DNA from: PALSA-612 sp963846915
Lineage (GTDB): Bacteria; Actinomycetota; Thermoleophilia; Gaiellales; Gaiellaceae
Reading direction: 5' to 3'
Length of the DNA: 64,000 nucleotides
NCBI GenBank assembly: GCA_963846915.1
Contig: CAWJXV010000007.1
Span: 246,601 to 310,600, forward strand
In this document: positions 1-9,040 of the stretch, piece after piece
Position numbering within the stretch: the first letter of the stretch is position 1
Layout of the letters: each line of letters starts with the position of its first letter
Notes under the pieces: model-generated
Told to the model about the DNA's origin: nothing
Database searches by the model: none
What the model saw: the letters and a program-made list of their open reading frames with translations, nothing else
Translations under genes and position numbers: made by a program

Positions 1-225
1 CGCAAACGGGCGCGCCTCTACACCTGGGCCTGCTTGCTCGTCGGTCTGATCGTCGTACTGATCGCTCTCGCTGCCGCGAACACGGCCGCCGTCAAGCTCG
101 ATTGGGTCGTCGGCTCGACCCACGCCTCGCTCGTCTGGATCATCCTCGCCTCGGCAGTGCTCGGCTGGCTGCTCGGAATCACGACCAGCACCGTCGTGCG
201 CCACCGGACACGTAGGGAGCTCTGA
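1..225 (+). CDS. LapA-domain (DUF1049-like) small membrane protein, 5' truncated by window edge
   Basis: The frame is open from base 1 and ends with TGA at 223-225, so the start lies outside the window. A TTG at 34 is an internal possibility only. The product has two hydrophobic segments separated by a short polar loop (LDWVVGSTHAS) and a basic tail rich in Arg and His. This is the arrangement of the lipopolysaccharide-assembly-protein-A domain, a short inner-membrane protein of uncertain role in Gram-positive bacteria. The assignment rests on architecture and on the loop pattern, not on a catalytic motif. Confidence 0.6.
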   Translation, partial: RKRARLYTWACLLVGLIVVLIALAAANTAAVKLDWVVGSTHASLVWIILASAVLGWLLGITTSTVVRHRTRREL

Positions 226-517
226 CCATGAGTGAGGTCGGTCATCCCTAGTCGACCGGCTGCGCCCGTGCACCGGCGGGACCTGAGACACGAAAGGGGG
301 AGCTTGCGCTCGGTGCGTGTTCGCCGGCGGGTGTCTTCGGGATGACCTGAAGGTCAGGTGGTTCGCGAGTCGTCAGCGGCTCGCCGTTTATCTCCTTTCA
401 GCTCCGACAACCTGCGGTCGGTGCGTAGACCGCTTCGGAGCCGGTCTCGACTTCCCCGGTCAACCTGGCGTTTCACCCACGCACGCTGCTCATGAGTCAG
501 CCGTGTTGTTTGGGAGG

Positions 518-847
518 TCACGCTGGCCTAGCCCGAGACGCTGGAACCGGTCTCGCGTGGTCGGTCTGCTCCGTGGTCTGGTAGACGCGTTCCCAGTCCT
601 CGAAAATGCGCTCCCACTCGGTCTCCCTGAGGCGGTCCAGCTGCTGTCGCCCGATCCCCACGATCGCGTCTGCGCTTCGAGCGGGGTTTCGGGTCATGCA
701 TGGTTGGCAGTCGGATCCGATGGCAGGTGGTCTCCGCGGAGCGATCACCGGCTCGGCCCCGGGATCGACATGGCCGCGAACCGCCCGTTGAGGAGCCGAT
801 GGCGGCACGGGGTCGGTGACGACGACGAGAACGCGTTCGTTCGGCAT
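518..847 (-). pseudogene. Possible decayed universal-stress-like protein
   Basis: The N-terminus MPNERVLVVVTDPVPP followed by VDPGAEPV resembles the first strand and loop of small actinobacterial stress-type proteins that begin with a hydrophobic RVLVV strand. The rest, including RETEWERIFEDWERVY, does not continue the fold in any frame I can follow. It lies just downstream of the PRC-barrel gene on the same strand. It may be a remnant, an indel-damaged gene or chance. Nothing else is recognisable between 226 and 853. Confidence 0.25.
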
Positions 848-853
848 CCCGCT

Positions 854-1216
854 TTAGCGGCGGGCGAGTCGGCGGCCGCTCTCCGTAGCGGGTGGGGTGT
901 AGTTGAGCTCGTAGTAGTGGTAGAGGCCTGATTCGTCGGTCTGGGAGAGTTCGCCGCCCTCGGTCTCCATGGTGGGCGCGTCCTTCACCTGGTCCTTGGA
1001 CACTTTGACCTGTAGGTGGTCGGGACCGATCGTTATTGCGCCGAGCGGCACGAAGGTCAGATGGCGGTCGAACCGGCGACCCTCCTTGACGGTTCCGAAC
1101 ACCGGCTTGTCGGTCTCGACGTCCACGTAGACGTCCTCGAGTTTGCCGATCTTCTCTCCGTAGCGATCAACCAGTTGTGTGCCGTGCCAGTCAGCGATGT
1201 TGCAATTCATGGCCAT
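854..1216 (-). CDS. PRC-barrel domain protein
   Basis: A 120-residue protein. Residues about 8-80 form a PRC-barrel: DWHGTQLVDRYGEKIGKLED is the typical entry into the fold, followed by VYVDVETDKPVFGTV and a final strand FVPLGAITIGPDHLQVKV. The C-terminal tail is acidic and Tyr-rich (LYHYYELNY), as often seen in actinobacterial PRC proteins. PRC-barrels bind partners or RNA; no enzyme activity is expected. ATG codons at 1216 and 1210 are both possible; AAAGG lies about 8 bases before the first. A tiny membrane-peptide gene on the same strand precedes it. Confidence 0.8.
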   Translation of the reverse strand: MAMNCNIADWHGTQLVDRYGEKIGKLEDVYVDVETDKPVFGTVKEGRRFDRHLTFVPLGAITIGPDHLQVKVSKDQVKDAPTMETEGGELSQTDESGLYHYYELNYTPPATESGRRLARR

Positions 1217-1294
1217 GTTCTGTGCCTTTCTCTTGGAGAGCGGCGGTGAGACCGCCCTCGATGCTTGAAATCGCCTCTCTTGGGCGCGCCCGCT

Positions 1295-1456
1295 CTAGCG
1301 CCAGACGCTGCGGCTGCGACCGTGTCTTCCGCCGATGAAGAAGCTGAGCAACCAGACCAACGCCAAGACGACGGCGATGACGAACAGCCAGTGGACCGTG
1401 AACGCGACACCGAAGACGACGAGCGCGAGCGCTGCGAGTAATAGGAGAAGAATCAC
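1295..1456 (-). CDS. 53-residue hydrophobic membrane peptide
   Basis: A short gene found by reading the minus strand. It has a GTG start at 1456, a clear Shine-Dalgarno GGGAGG at about 1462-1467 five bases upstream, and a stop at 1295-1297. The peptide is almost entirely hydrophobic for 40 residues (VILLLLLAALALVV, then HWLFVIAVVLALVWLLSFF) and ends in a basic RHGRSRSVWR tail. It matches the pattern of the small actinobacterial 'hydrophobic protein' family of one or two membrane spans with unknown role. Codon phase is strongly coding and the ribosome site is good. Confidence 0.7.
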   Translation of the reverse strand: MILLLLLAALALVVFGVAFTVHWLFVIAVVLALVWLLSFFIGGRHGRSRSVWR

Positions 1457-1781
1457 AACGACCTCCCTTGGATCAACGACCCGGACGTGCGGACGGAGGA
1501 CGCCGTCCAGTTGGCTACGGGCGGATCTTCAGACGAGCAAGAGCCTAGGCTCTGTGATCTCGAGGAGCCGGGAGATGAGGCCCCTGTCTCGCCAAGATTG
1601 TAGCACGAATCACGAGTGCTAGACTCGCGGCGACGCATCGCTCACGGGAGCCCAAGCGAACTGGCTTCCGCGAGCGGCAGAGCGAAGAGAGCTCGCTTTG
1701 CGAACTGTCTGCCCGTAGCAGCTGGGCCGACGCAGGTAGATGTCGAGGGTGTTCGTCGACGACCGCGTTGGGAGGCTCCGG

Positions 1782-2266
1782 GTGAACAAAGAGGTGAAGG
1801 TGCTGGATCTCAAAGGGGCCAGTGCCGAGTTCGGCGTTACGACCAAAGCGTGTGACGCGGAGGTGTTCGTCGTCTCTGCATACGGCGACGTCGATCCCGT
1901 CACAGGCCCGAGTTGGAAAGGGAGTTGCTCGAGACTGTCAGGATGGGGGCGAGCCGTGTCGTCGTCGACGTTCTGATCGCCGACAAGCGACCAGACCCAC
2001 GTGATTCAAGCTACGGCCAGGATTACTGGTTGCACCGCTGTGAAGGCTTCACCGTTCAACAGGCCCAGCGGGCGTTAGGCAAGGTAACGGGTCTTCGCTT
2101 CCGCGCCTCGATCGAACCGGAGCTGCTCGAAGTCCGCACGGGCTTGCTCGGTAAACGGCTCCTGATTCCGGTCGAGCAGGTGCAGCAGATCGAGCCCAAG
2201 ACACGGCAGGTCATCCTTGGCGCTGCACCGGTCGCCGAGGCTGGACGACGATCGTCCGCAGAGTAA
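1782..2266 (+). pseudogene. Frameshifted STAS-domain protein joined to a PRC-like C-terminal domain
   Basis: A GTG at 1782 follows GGGAGG with good spacing. The first frame encodes the opening of a STAS (anti-sigma-factor antagonist) domain, CDAEVFVVSAYGDVDP. At about 1900-1909 the homology moves to the next frame as PELERELLETVRMGASRVVV, the following STAS helix and strand. The usual phosphorylatable DSSG segment is then missing: the frame passes through IADKRPDPRDSS into an unrelated C-terminal part, DYWLHRCEGF, LEVRTGLLGKRLLIPVEQV and RQVIL. I recognise that part as a PRC-barrel-like domain common in Thermoleophilia. It is either a decayed STAS gene fused to its neighbour or an indel-damaged two-domain gene. 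Confidence 0.5.
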
Positions 2267-2551
2267 AACGGTCCGGCGGCTGACTCACTCGTTCGCGCGA
2301 GCCGCTCGTGTGCCGAGTCACAATGCGCGCCCGACCCGGCTACTATCAGGGAGACAGCACTCGGCACTCCACCATCTCCAGCACCGAGCTACGGCCACGG
2401 CAGGGATGGTGGGAAGGCCGGGCAGTCTCTGGGGCGAACGGTAGAGCCAACCTTCGCGACAGCCGCGCAAGCGCCGCGAGAAAAATCAACGTTCCGCGCC
2501 GCACGATGCCGGAGCCACTTTCGACGCTCGGTCGAGACCCGGTTTCGTGGC

Positions 2552-2755
2552 CTAGCCGAAGGGGCGGCAAACGATCTTGCCGCTGTACGTTGGATTGTCC
2601 GGCATCGGCTCGACCTGAGTCACGAGACACTTGCCGTACTTCGTCTCGATCGGCTCGCCCACGCTAGGGGGCTGAGGCCGTTCGACGTCATCGAGGTCTT
2701 CCCAGCCCTCACCCTCGATCATCAGCATGAACCTCGGCACTCTGGGAGCCATCAT
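2552..2755 (-). CDS. Conserved small protein of unknown function
   Basis: About 67 residues if started at the ATG at 2755; other ATG codons lie at 2752 and 2728. The segment GEGWEDLDDVERPQPPSVGE, then PIETKYGKCLVTQVEP and TYSGKIVCRPFG has the look of a conserved compact domain with two cysteines. The frame stays open upstream to 2851, but that part looks non-coding. It may be cotranscribed with the sufB-side genes on the minus strand. No function can be assigned. Confidence 0.45.
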   Translation of the reverse strand: MMAPRVPRFMLMIEGEGWEDLDDVERPQPPSVGEPIETKYGKCLVTQVEPMPDNPTYSGKIVCRPFG

Positions 2756-2899
2756 TGCAGGCAGCTCGCCTGGGATCCAGACCGAGGGCTGCGGCACTCG
2801 TCGATTCCTGTCGACAGCTCCGGCGCGGCGGCCAAGAGCGGCTGCGATCAAGCGAGGGTCAGAGACGTTCCGCGATTCGACGCTGTTGGCGCGGGCGGT

Positions 2900-3187
2900 C
2901 TAGTCGGGTTCGGGCTTCTTCGTGGTTTTCTCGTCAGTCATTTTGGCGCCCTTGTCTACTACCTTGACGCTCTCGTCAGCCGGGGCTTTCGACTCCGGTT
3001 TCTGTTCGCCCTGGCCGTAGTCGGTCGAGTAGAAGCCTGCGCCGGTGAATGAGGTGGAGATCGGGTAGAAGACTCTGCTCACGGGGCCGGCACCGCAGAC
3101 TTGGCAGGCGGTCGGAGGTGGGGCGCCCATGCCGTGGATGGCTTCGAACTCGTGGCCTTTCGGGCAGCGATACCCGTAGGTTGGCAT
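2900..3187 (-). CDS. FmdB-type zinc-ribbon regulatory protein
   Basis: 95 residues. The N-terminus MPTYGYRCPKGHEFE is diagnostic of the FmdB/CxxC_CxxC_SSSS family. The first cysteine with a following His and a second CQVC knuckle at residues 28-31 form a small zinc ribbon. After residue 45 the chain is a low-complexity Lys/Glu/Asp tail. The family name comes from a putative regulator of formamide/amide genes, but members occur widely and their real role is unclear. The start ATG at 3187 fits the family exactly. Confidence 0.85.
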   Translation of the reverse strand: MPTYGYRCPKGHEFEAIHGMGAPPPTACQVCGAGPVSRVFYPISTSFTGAGFYSTDYGQGEQKPESKAPADESVKVVDKGAKMTDEKTTKKPEPD

Positions 3188-3399
3188 CCCTCAGGCTATA
3201 CCGGCTTTCGGGGTAAGGCGGCTCCCGTGCATCCAGCCATGGGCAAGGGCCGGCATTCGAGCTGGAGCCGGCGTGCGTCGAAGTCCGACGAGAAGAGACT
3301 CGCCTCGGGCCGGGCAGGCGAACGTGTACCGGGTCGTCAGCGAGTCATACATCTCGTGGTCGAGATCGACAGCAACGAGCGCATCCGGCCGGTGGAGGG

Positions 3400-4839
3400 T
3401 TATCCAACTGATCCTTCCATCTGGAGTTGGATAAGGCGGTTCAGCTCGACGGCGTACTCGAGCGGGAGCTCCTTGACGATTGGCTCGACGAAGCCGGAGA
3501 CGATCATCGCGCTTGCCTCGGACTCGGTGAGGCCCCGGCTCATCAGGTAGAAGAGCTGTTCCTCACCGAGCTTGGACACGGTCGCCTCGTGACCGATGTC
3601 GACGTTTGACTCGTCGATTCTGATGTACGGGTAGGTGTCGGAGCGGGAGGCCTCGTCGATGATCAGTGCGTCGCAGACGACCTTCGATTTCGAGCCGTGC
3701 GCGCCCTTGGCGACCTCGAGCAGGCCGCGGTAGCTGGCGCGGCCGCTGTCCTTGGAGATGGACTTGGACGTGATGAGCGAGGTTGTGTTGGGGGCGACGT
3801 GGACGCATTTGCCGCCGGCGTCCAGGTGTTGGCCCTTGCCGGCGAAGGCGATGGAGAGCACCTCGCCGTGGGCGCCTTCGCCCATCAGCCAGATCGCGGG
3901 GTACTTCATCGTCAGCTTCGAGCCGAGGTTGCCGTCGACCCACTCCATGGTCGCGTCTTCGTAGGCGACGGCGCGCTTGGTGACGAGGTTGTAGACGTTC
4001 GTCGACCAGTTCTGGATTGTCGTGTAGCGGCAGCGGCCGCCCTTCTTGACGATGATCTCGACCACCGCGGAGTGGAGGGAGTCGCTTGAATAGATCGGGG
4101 CCGTGCAGCCTTCGACGTAGTGGACGTAGGCGCCCTCGTCGACGATGATCAGCGTCCGTTCGAACTGGCCCATGTTCTCCGCGTTGATCCGGAAATAGGC
4201 TTGCAGCGGTAGCTCGATCTTGACGCCGGGCGGCACGTAGATGAACGACCCGCCCGACCAGACAGCCGAGTTGAGGGCCGCGAACTTGTTGTCGTTCAGG
4301 GGGATGATCTTGCCGAAGTACTGACGCACGATCTCTTCGTGCTCACGCAACCCTGAGTCCATGTCCAGGAAGAGCACGCCCTGCTGCTCGAGGTCCTCGC
4401 GCAGCTTGTGGTAGACGACCTCGGACTCGTACTGGGCACCGACGCCGGCCAAATATTTCTTCTCCGCCTCCGGGATGCCCAGCCGATCCCAGGTGTCCTT
4501 GATGTCGGCGGGCAGCTCCTCCCACGAGTTCGCCTGCTTCTCCGTGGGCCGGATGTAGTAGTAGATGTTGTCGAAGTCGATCGTGGTGAGGTCACCGCCC
4601 CAGTTCGGCAATGGGCGGGCGTTGAAGTAGTCGAGCGAGCGGTGGCGCGACTTGCGCATCCAGTCGGGCTCGTTCTTGTGGCTCGAGATCGCGTCGACGA
4701 GCTCGTGTGAGAGCCCGCGCCCTGACTTGAAGAAGTAGTCCTCGGGGACGTGGAAGCCGTACTTGATCTCATAGTCCGTGCCGATCGCCTGGACGGTGTC
4801 GGACTCGGCGCGGATCGCTTCAGTGATCACTGCTCCCAT
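3400..4839 (-). CDS. sufB: Fe-S cluster assembly scaffold SufB
   Basis: 479 residues from ATG 4839, which has GAGGGAG about six bases upstream; the frame is open further upstream without a ribosome site. SufB forms the SufBC2D scaffold that builds Fe-S clusters in the cytoplasm. Typical segments are the N-terminal YGFHVPEDYFFKSGRGLSHE, the beta-helix core with SGGSFIYVPPGVKIELPLQA, and the C-terminal KVVCDALIIDEASRSDTYP containing the conserved cysteine region. No intein interrupts it, although sufB is a common intein site in actinobacteria. SufC, SufD and SufS are not adjacent, which is unusual. Confidence 0.95.
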   Translation of the reverse strand: MGAVITEAIRAESDTVQAIGTDYEIKYGFHVPEDYFFKSGRGLSHELVDAISSHKNEPDWMRKSRHRSLDYFNARPLPNWGGDLTTIDFDNIYYYIRPTEKQANSWEELPADIKDTWDRLGIPEAEKKYLAGVGAQYESEVVYHKLREDLEQQGVLFLDMDSGLREHEEIVRQYFGKIIPLNDNKFAALNSAVWSGGSFIYVPPGVKIELPLQAYFRINAENMGQFERTLIIVDEGAYVHYVEGCTAPIYSSDSLHSAVVEIIVKKGGRCRYTTIQNWSTNVYNLVTKRAVAYEDATMEWVDGNLGSKLTMKYPAIWLMGEGAHGEVLSIAFAGKGQHLDAGGKCVHVAPNTTSLITSKSISKDSGRASYRGLLEVAKGAHGSKSKVVCDALIIDEASRSDTYPYIRIDESNVDIGHEATVSKLGEEQLFYLMSRGLTESEASAMIVSGFVEPIVKELPLEYAVELNRLIQLQMEGSVG

Positions 4840-5215
4840 TCCAGCTCCCTCTTTCGACGTGCGGGTCGCCGGGACGATTGCCCCGGGATGACCGTTTCCG
4901 CTCAAACCTGAACGTGGTCACAACGAGGAAGAAGAGCTGGCGACTCGACGGACTGAAAGTTTGGACCGTCAGCGCGACTGGCTCGGTGTCTCCGACTTGG
5001 AGTCTACTCGATTGCCATGGGGAGCAGAAACGCCAACCTGGTCCTGCAAGTTGTGCGGGTGCTGAAGATGGGCCGGTCTCCGCTGCTTCTGAGTGGACGG
5101 CTGCTTCGTGGACAAGGAGCTGAGCGGTCGCCAGCCGCACCCCTTCATGTCGCCGAAACTCGCGGAAGACTCCACCTCCGCGCCGCTCCACAGGAAAGGG
5201 GCGAGCCGGCGGACG
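4840..5215. other. Intergenic region upstream of sufB, nothing recognised
   Basis: Read in all frames; the open frames have no ribosome sites and no recognisable domains. It presumably holds the sufB promoter. I saw no clear operator or hairpin. Confidence 0.4.
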
Positions 5216-5557
5216 TTATTCGGTGGAATTGTCGGCCGGGTAGTGACCGTCGCCGGGCCACGGGGCGAGGATGAGCAGGATCTGGGCGCCCTGCTCGCTT
5301 GCGACGCTGTGACGCTCTCCCGGCTCGAAGGTGAGCAACGTGCCTGGCTCCGCTTCGACGACGCTCGGTCCCGCTTCGATGTGCGCTGATCCCTCAATCA
5401 CCGTTAGCCACGCTCGCTCGTGCACTTGGTGGTCGCCCAGCTCCTGCCCGGGCGCGAGGCGGATCACGATTGCACGCGCTCCGTCGGCTGTCTCGAGGAC
5501 GGTGGGCGAGCGGGTGCCATCGAGCGCCTCGATCGCCTTGAGGTCCCACGACTGCAC
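5216..5557 (-). CDS. Small cupin-domain protein
   Basis: About 113 residues from GTG 5557; the frame is open upstream but low in quality. A single cupin barrel is visible: GQELGDHQVHERAWLTVIEG gives the first motif with His ligands, and PGTLLTFEPGERHSVASE gives the second motif with a further His. The protein ends in LLILAPWPGDGHYP, a phrase typical of small cupins that follow 'LLVLAPWPG'. Such proteins bind a metal and a small ligand; the substrate is unknown. It stands alone between sufB and an unknown gene. Confidence 0.8.
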   Translation of the reverse strand: MQSWDLKAIEALDGTRSPTVLETADGARAIVIRLAPGQELGDHQVHERAWLTVIEGSAHIEAGPSVVEAEPGTLLTFEPGERHSVASEQGAQILLILAPWPGDGHYPADNSTE

Positions 5558-5585
5558 GGAGCCGATCGTAGCCGCCTGTCGGTTT

Positions 5586-5816
5586 TCAGCGCAGGAACTT
5601 GCCGAGCGCACGTCTGAGCGGGCCGTCGGCAGCGCGCGCCTCGCGCTCAGCTCGGTCGGCGACAGCCTCTGACGTCATGCACATGTGCTGCTTGTGGGTA
5701 ACGGCGTCGGCCGGGTACCAGTCATACCCGTTCCAGCGCCATTCGGCAGCGTCGCACCAGGTACAGGCGAGACCCGTCGGTTTGGCGGGGGCTTCCATAC
5801 GTGTCAATTCGCGCAA
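5586..5816 (-). CDS. Small Cys/Trp-rich protein of unknown function
   Basis: 76 residues, or 70 from the second Met. The middle carries LACTWCDAAEWRWNGYDWYP followed by HKQHMCM, so a CxxC pair and a later His/Cys cluster that could bind zinc. The C-terminus is a basic amphipathic helix. I do not recognise a named family. It ends about 28 bases upstream of the cupin start on the same strand and may be cotranscribed with it. Confidence 0.4.
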   Translation of the reverse strand: MRELTRMEAPAKPTGLACTWCDAAEWRWNGYDWYPADAVTHKQHMCMTSEAVADRAEREARAADGPLRRALGKFLR

Positions 5817-6370
5817 GCAGTGTGATCTCCTGCCTGCCAGCGCCGGCGGCCCTTGCGTTGTGGCAGCAGTATGTTACTGACGTCACAAATGGCGTCCCCG
5901 GCAAGACGTAGCGAGCGTGGCATCGGCTCGGAGGCGGTGGCGAGCATCCACTTCTAGTCGGTCGGGAAAGGTGCCCCGGAGCCGACCGTTACGGGTTTTC
6001 GCTACTCTCGTCCTGCGGGCCGTAACGATCGGCTTGCCGGAAGTTTCGCGGAACCTCAAGAATCAGGTTCCGCAGAGATCCACCCTCAGCAACTGGGTCG
6101 GATGGTTTCAGCCGACTTAGCGTCCTTGGTCGGGAGCCGACGACCTGAGGGGAGGGTCTAGCTGTCAAAGGCGTCTCACTCGTCACTGCTGCCCAGGGCT
6201 TCGCGCTCATGTATGGCAGCGGCTGCGTCACGTGCGCACGACCATAAATGCGAACGGCGAGATCCGCGGCCAGATCGAGAGAACTGCTCACCAGCCGCCC
6301 GCCAGAGGTTCAACGGAGGGGCAGACCGAGGGGACCAGCCTCGCCTTCGGCCGGCCCGAGAGGTCCCTGA
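5817..6370. other. Intergenic region before the desaturase gene, nothing recognised
   Basis: About 550 bases without a convincing frame, RNA gene or repeat. The right end carries the desaturase ribosome site (GAGAGG near 6358). Confidence 0.4.
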
Positions 6371-7483
6371 ATGACCGCCTCACCCGTGAAGTTCCGAAGC
6401 AGCGGAGCGTTCACCAGTGATCTACGGAATGAGGTGGATCGCTTCCTGGTGCAGCAGCCGGGGCTTCTCCGGCAGGCCCGTCAGGAACTCGCTGTGAAGG
6501 CGGTAACAGCAGCGCTGCTGATAGTGGGCTCCTATCTCTCGCTACTCCTCTTCCATCTCGGCATAGAGCTCATCGGCCTGGCGCTGCTCGGGCTGATCCT
6601 GGGTGCGATCCTGGCCGGCTTCTGCGTGCAGCACGACGCCAACCATCTGGCGACGTTCTCGAGCCAACGATGGAACCACCTGCTCGGATGGATCTTCTCC
6701 GACGTCTGCCTCGGGTTCGGCAGCTACATGTGGCAGACCAAGCACAACGTGGCTCACCACACCTACACCAACGTCGCCGGTCACGACCCGGACGCGGAGC
6801 AGACTCCCTTGCTCAAGCTGGCTCCGAGCCAGCCCCTGCGCCCGTGGTACCGCTGGCAGGTCGTTTACGCCTGGCCGCTGTATCTGTTCATGGGTTTTCG
6901 AATGCAGCTCATGGCAGAGGCCGTCAGCCTCCCTCGGGGCCGGGTGGGGAAGAGCCCGTTGCGGTTCCCTCGCGGCTGGCCACGCGTCGGCATCTTCGCC
7001 GGCAAGGCGCTCTTCCTGACCTGGGCATTCTTCATCCCGATCCTCGTGGGCTACCCCTGGTGGGGGGTGATCTGCTGTTACGTCATCGTGGTGGGCACGC
7101 TCAGTCTCGTGATGACGATCGTCTTCCAGCTCGCGCACTGCGTGAGCGAAGCCACCTATGCCACGCCCGAGCAGCTCACTACCGCCGAGGAGCGGACGGA
7201 ATGGATGGCCTATCAGGTGCAGACCACCGTCGACTTCAGCCCACGGAATCGGCTGCTCTCCTGGTGGCTTGGGGGTCTGAACTTCCAGGTGGTCCACCAT
7301 CTCTTCCCGAAACTCCCCCATCCGATCTACCGACGGCTCGCTCCAATCGTTCAGGAGGTCTGCCAGAGGCACGACCTCACGTACCAAGCCCACTCGAACA
7401 TCTGGTCCGCCTTCCGCTCCCACGTCCGACATCTGTGGAAGATGGGCAAGCTCGGCCAGCCTCTCGAGGTAGAGATGGGCTGA
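6371..7483 (+). CDS. Membrane fatty-acid desaturase, front-end type
   Basis: 370 residues from ATG 6371 with GAGAGG about seven bases upstream. The three histidine boxes of di-iron membrane desaturases are present: HDANH at 88-92, HNVAHH at 125-130 and QVVHH at 306-310. The Gln in the third box is the mark of front-end (delta-6-like) acyl-lipid or acyl-CoA desaturases. Hydrophobic spans lie at about 45-85 and 205-260. No cytochrome b5 domain is fused, unlike eukaryotic front-end enzymes, so a separate ferredoxin is the likely donor. The product is probably an unsaturated membrane lipid; regiochemistry cannot be read from sequence. Confidence 0.9.
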   Translation: MTASPVKFRSSGAFTSDLRNEVDRFLVQQPGLLRQARQELAVKAVTAALLIVGSYLSLLLFHLGIELIGLALLGLILGAILAGFCVQHDANHLATFSSQRWNHLLGWIFSDVCLGFGSYMWQTKHNVAHHTYTNVAGHDPDAEQTPLLKLAPSQPLRPWYRWQVVYAWPLYLFMGFRMQLMAEAVSLPRGRVGKSPLRFPRGWPRVGIFAGKALFLTWAFFIPILVGYPWWGVICCYVIVVGTLSLVMTIVFQLAHCVSEATYATPEQLTTAEERTEWMAYQVQTTVDFSPRNRLLSWWLGGLNFQVVHHLFPKLPHPIYRRLAPIVQEVCQRHDLTYQAHSNIWSAFRSHVRHLWKMGKLGQPLEVEMG

Positions 7484-7547
7484 GAAGCAAGGGTAGGCGC
7501 CTCGCCTATGCAACCCGAGCCCGCTCGATTGGATGCTTCTATGACTG

Positions 7548-8622
7548 TCAAGGGCAGGGTCGGGTAGTTTGGTCGGGGCTCGTGCGGCTGGTTTCGAGAA
7601 TGCGGTAGAGGCGGCGGGCGAGGTGGCGTTTGAGGCAGCGTCTGATCTCGCGGGGTGTTTTGCCCTCGGCCGTGCGGCGGGCGGCGTAGCGTTTGGTTTC
7701 GGGGTGGTGGCCGAGGCGTGAGAGCGCGATCGTGTGCAGGGCGCGGTTGAGTTGGCGGTCGCCGCCGCGGTTGAGCCGGTAGCGGATGACCTGGCCGGAG
7801 GAGGCGGGGATCGGTGCCGTGCCGGCGAGGGATGCGAAGGCGGCTTCGGAGCGGAAGCGGCCGGGGTGTGACCAGGAGTTGAGGAGCTGGGCGGCGGTGA
7901 CCACACCGACGCCCGGTTCAGCGAGCAGCGTCGGTGCGAGGGACCGGACGAGTTGGTCGAGCTCGGACTCGAGGTGGTCTGCCTCGGCGGTGAGCGTGAG
8001 TGCGCGGCGGGCGGTGGAGCGCAGGGCGACGATCGTGGCCCGGTGTTCTGTTGAGTGGGCGGGGCTGGTGCGCAGGCGCGCGCAGCGGCGGAGCTGCCCG
8101 TTGGTGGTGAGCTCGCGGAGTTGCTGTCGGAGCTGGTCGGGCGCGTTGATGATCAGTCCTTTGAGTTGACCGACCGCTTGGGTGCGGGCGAGGATGGCGC
8201 CTTCGCGGCTGGCGAGCAGGACGCGCAGTGCCTCCCGGTCGCCACGTCGTCGGGGCTGGGCGAGGTGCCGCCTGGTGAGTGCTTCGCGGGCGGCGCGGGC
8301 GGCGTCGAGCTGGTCTGACTTGGCGCCGTCGCGGCGGGCCGGGCGCGCTGGCCGGTCGACCTCGACGACCCACTCGCCCTGCTCGAGGAGGAAGCCAGTC
8401 AGGCCGGCGCCGAAGCTGCCCGTGCCCTCGATCGCCCAGACACGGCGGCCTGCCGCCCGCTCGAGCGCGAACCGCCAGCAAATGCTGGTAGCCGCGCACG
8501 TCCGCGGCCACGGTCGTCTCACAGATCACCGCTCCGGTTGGCGTGCAGACCGCGATTGTGTGCGAGTCGCGGTGCGTGTCGACGCCGATCACGTACTCCG
8601 CCTGATCTGCCAGCATGCCCAT
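7548..8622 (-). mobile_element. IS110-family transposase, broken by one frameshift
   Basis: The N-terminal part from ATG 8622 (or 8616) reads EYVIGVDTHRDSHTIAVCTP, the first Asp of the RuvC-like DEDD catalytic domain of IS110 transposases. Near 8475 the homology shifts frame, where GCGGTTCGCG appears to hold one extra base. It then continues as LERAAGRRVWAIEGTGSFG, KSDQLDAARAAREAL (the DxxD pair) and a C-terminal Transposase_20 domain, LLAEPGVGVVTAAQLLNSW and GTAPIPASSGQVIRYRLNRG. The rest of the gene is intact. IS110 elements normally lack terminal inverted repeats and none was seen. Confidence 0.85.
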
Positions 8623-9040
8623 CGAGACCTCCGAGTTGAGGTTGACGTTGTTGGTGCCGGCCTGGGCTCAAAGGAACCGCGCGGCAAGACTGTGACGGGT
8701 CACGCCCCGCAGGGCGGACAGGCTTCTGATGAGGCCAGCTCGCGGCGACCAGGCCGGCGCCGGCAGCGACAGAGAGACAGATCCAAACAAAGAGACCCTC
8801 AACAGCCGGGGGCTCAGTGAGTTATTCGGGTCATCTCCACCACCACCGGGCACCGAGCCTGGCCACAGCCCAGGACGGACCGATGGTGAGTCTCACAGTG
8901 AGTTTTGGTGAGTACGCCTGACGACACGCCGAGGCGTCTAGCGCTCCGTGAAACCGCTCAACCGTCCCCTCTAGCTCCCTACAGTCCCCATCTGCGCACC
9001 GTTCACACACGGGAGATCGATCGTTGATCGCGCGGGACTG
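8623..9040. other. Non-coding region upstream of the IS110 transposase
   Basis: No coding frame is convincing. It is the position of the long non-coding end in IS110 elements, which in the IS621-like group encodes the bridge RNA. The exact element boundary is not visible. Confidence 0.35.

Noticed and set aside
3400..4839. Intein in SufB
   Set aside because: The SufB blocks run on without insertion, and no splicing motifs are present.
6542..7906. 454-codon open frame opposite the desaturase and transposase
   Set aside because: Crosses two unrelated real genes and shows no domain.
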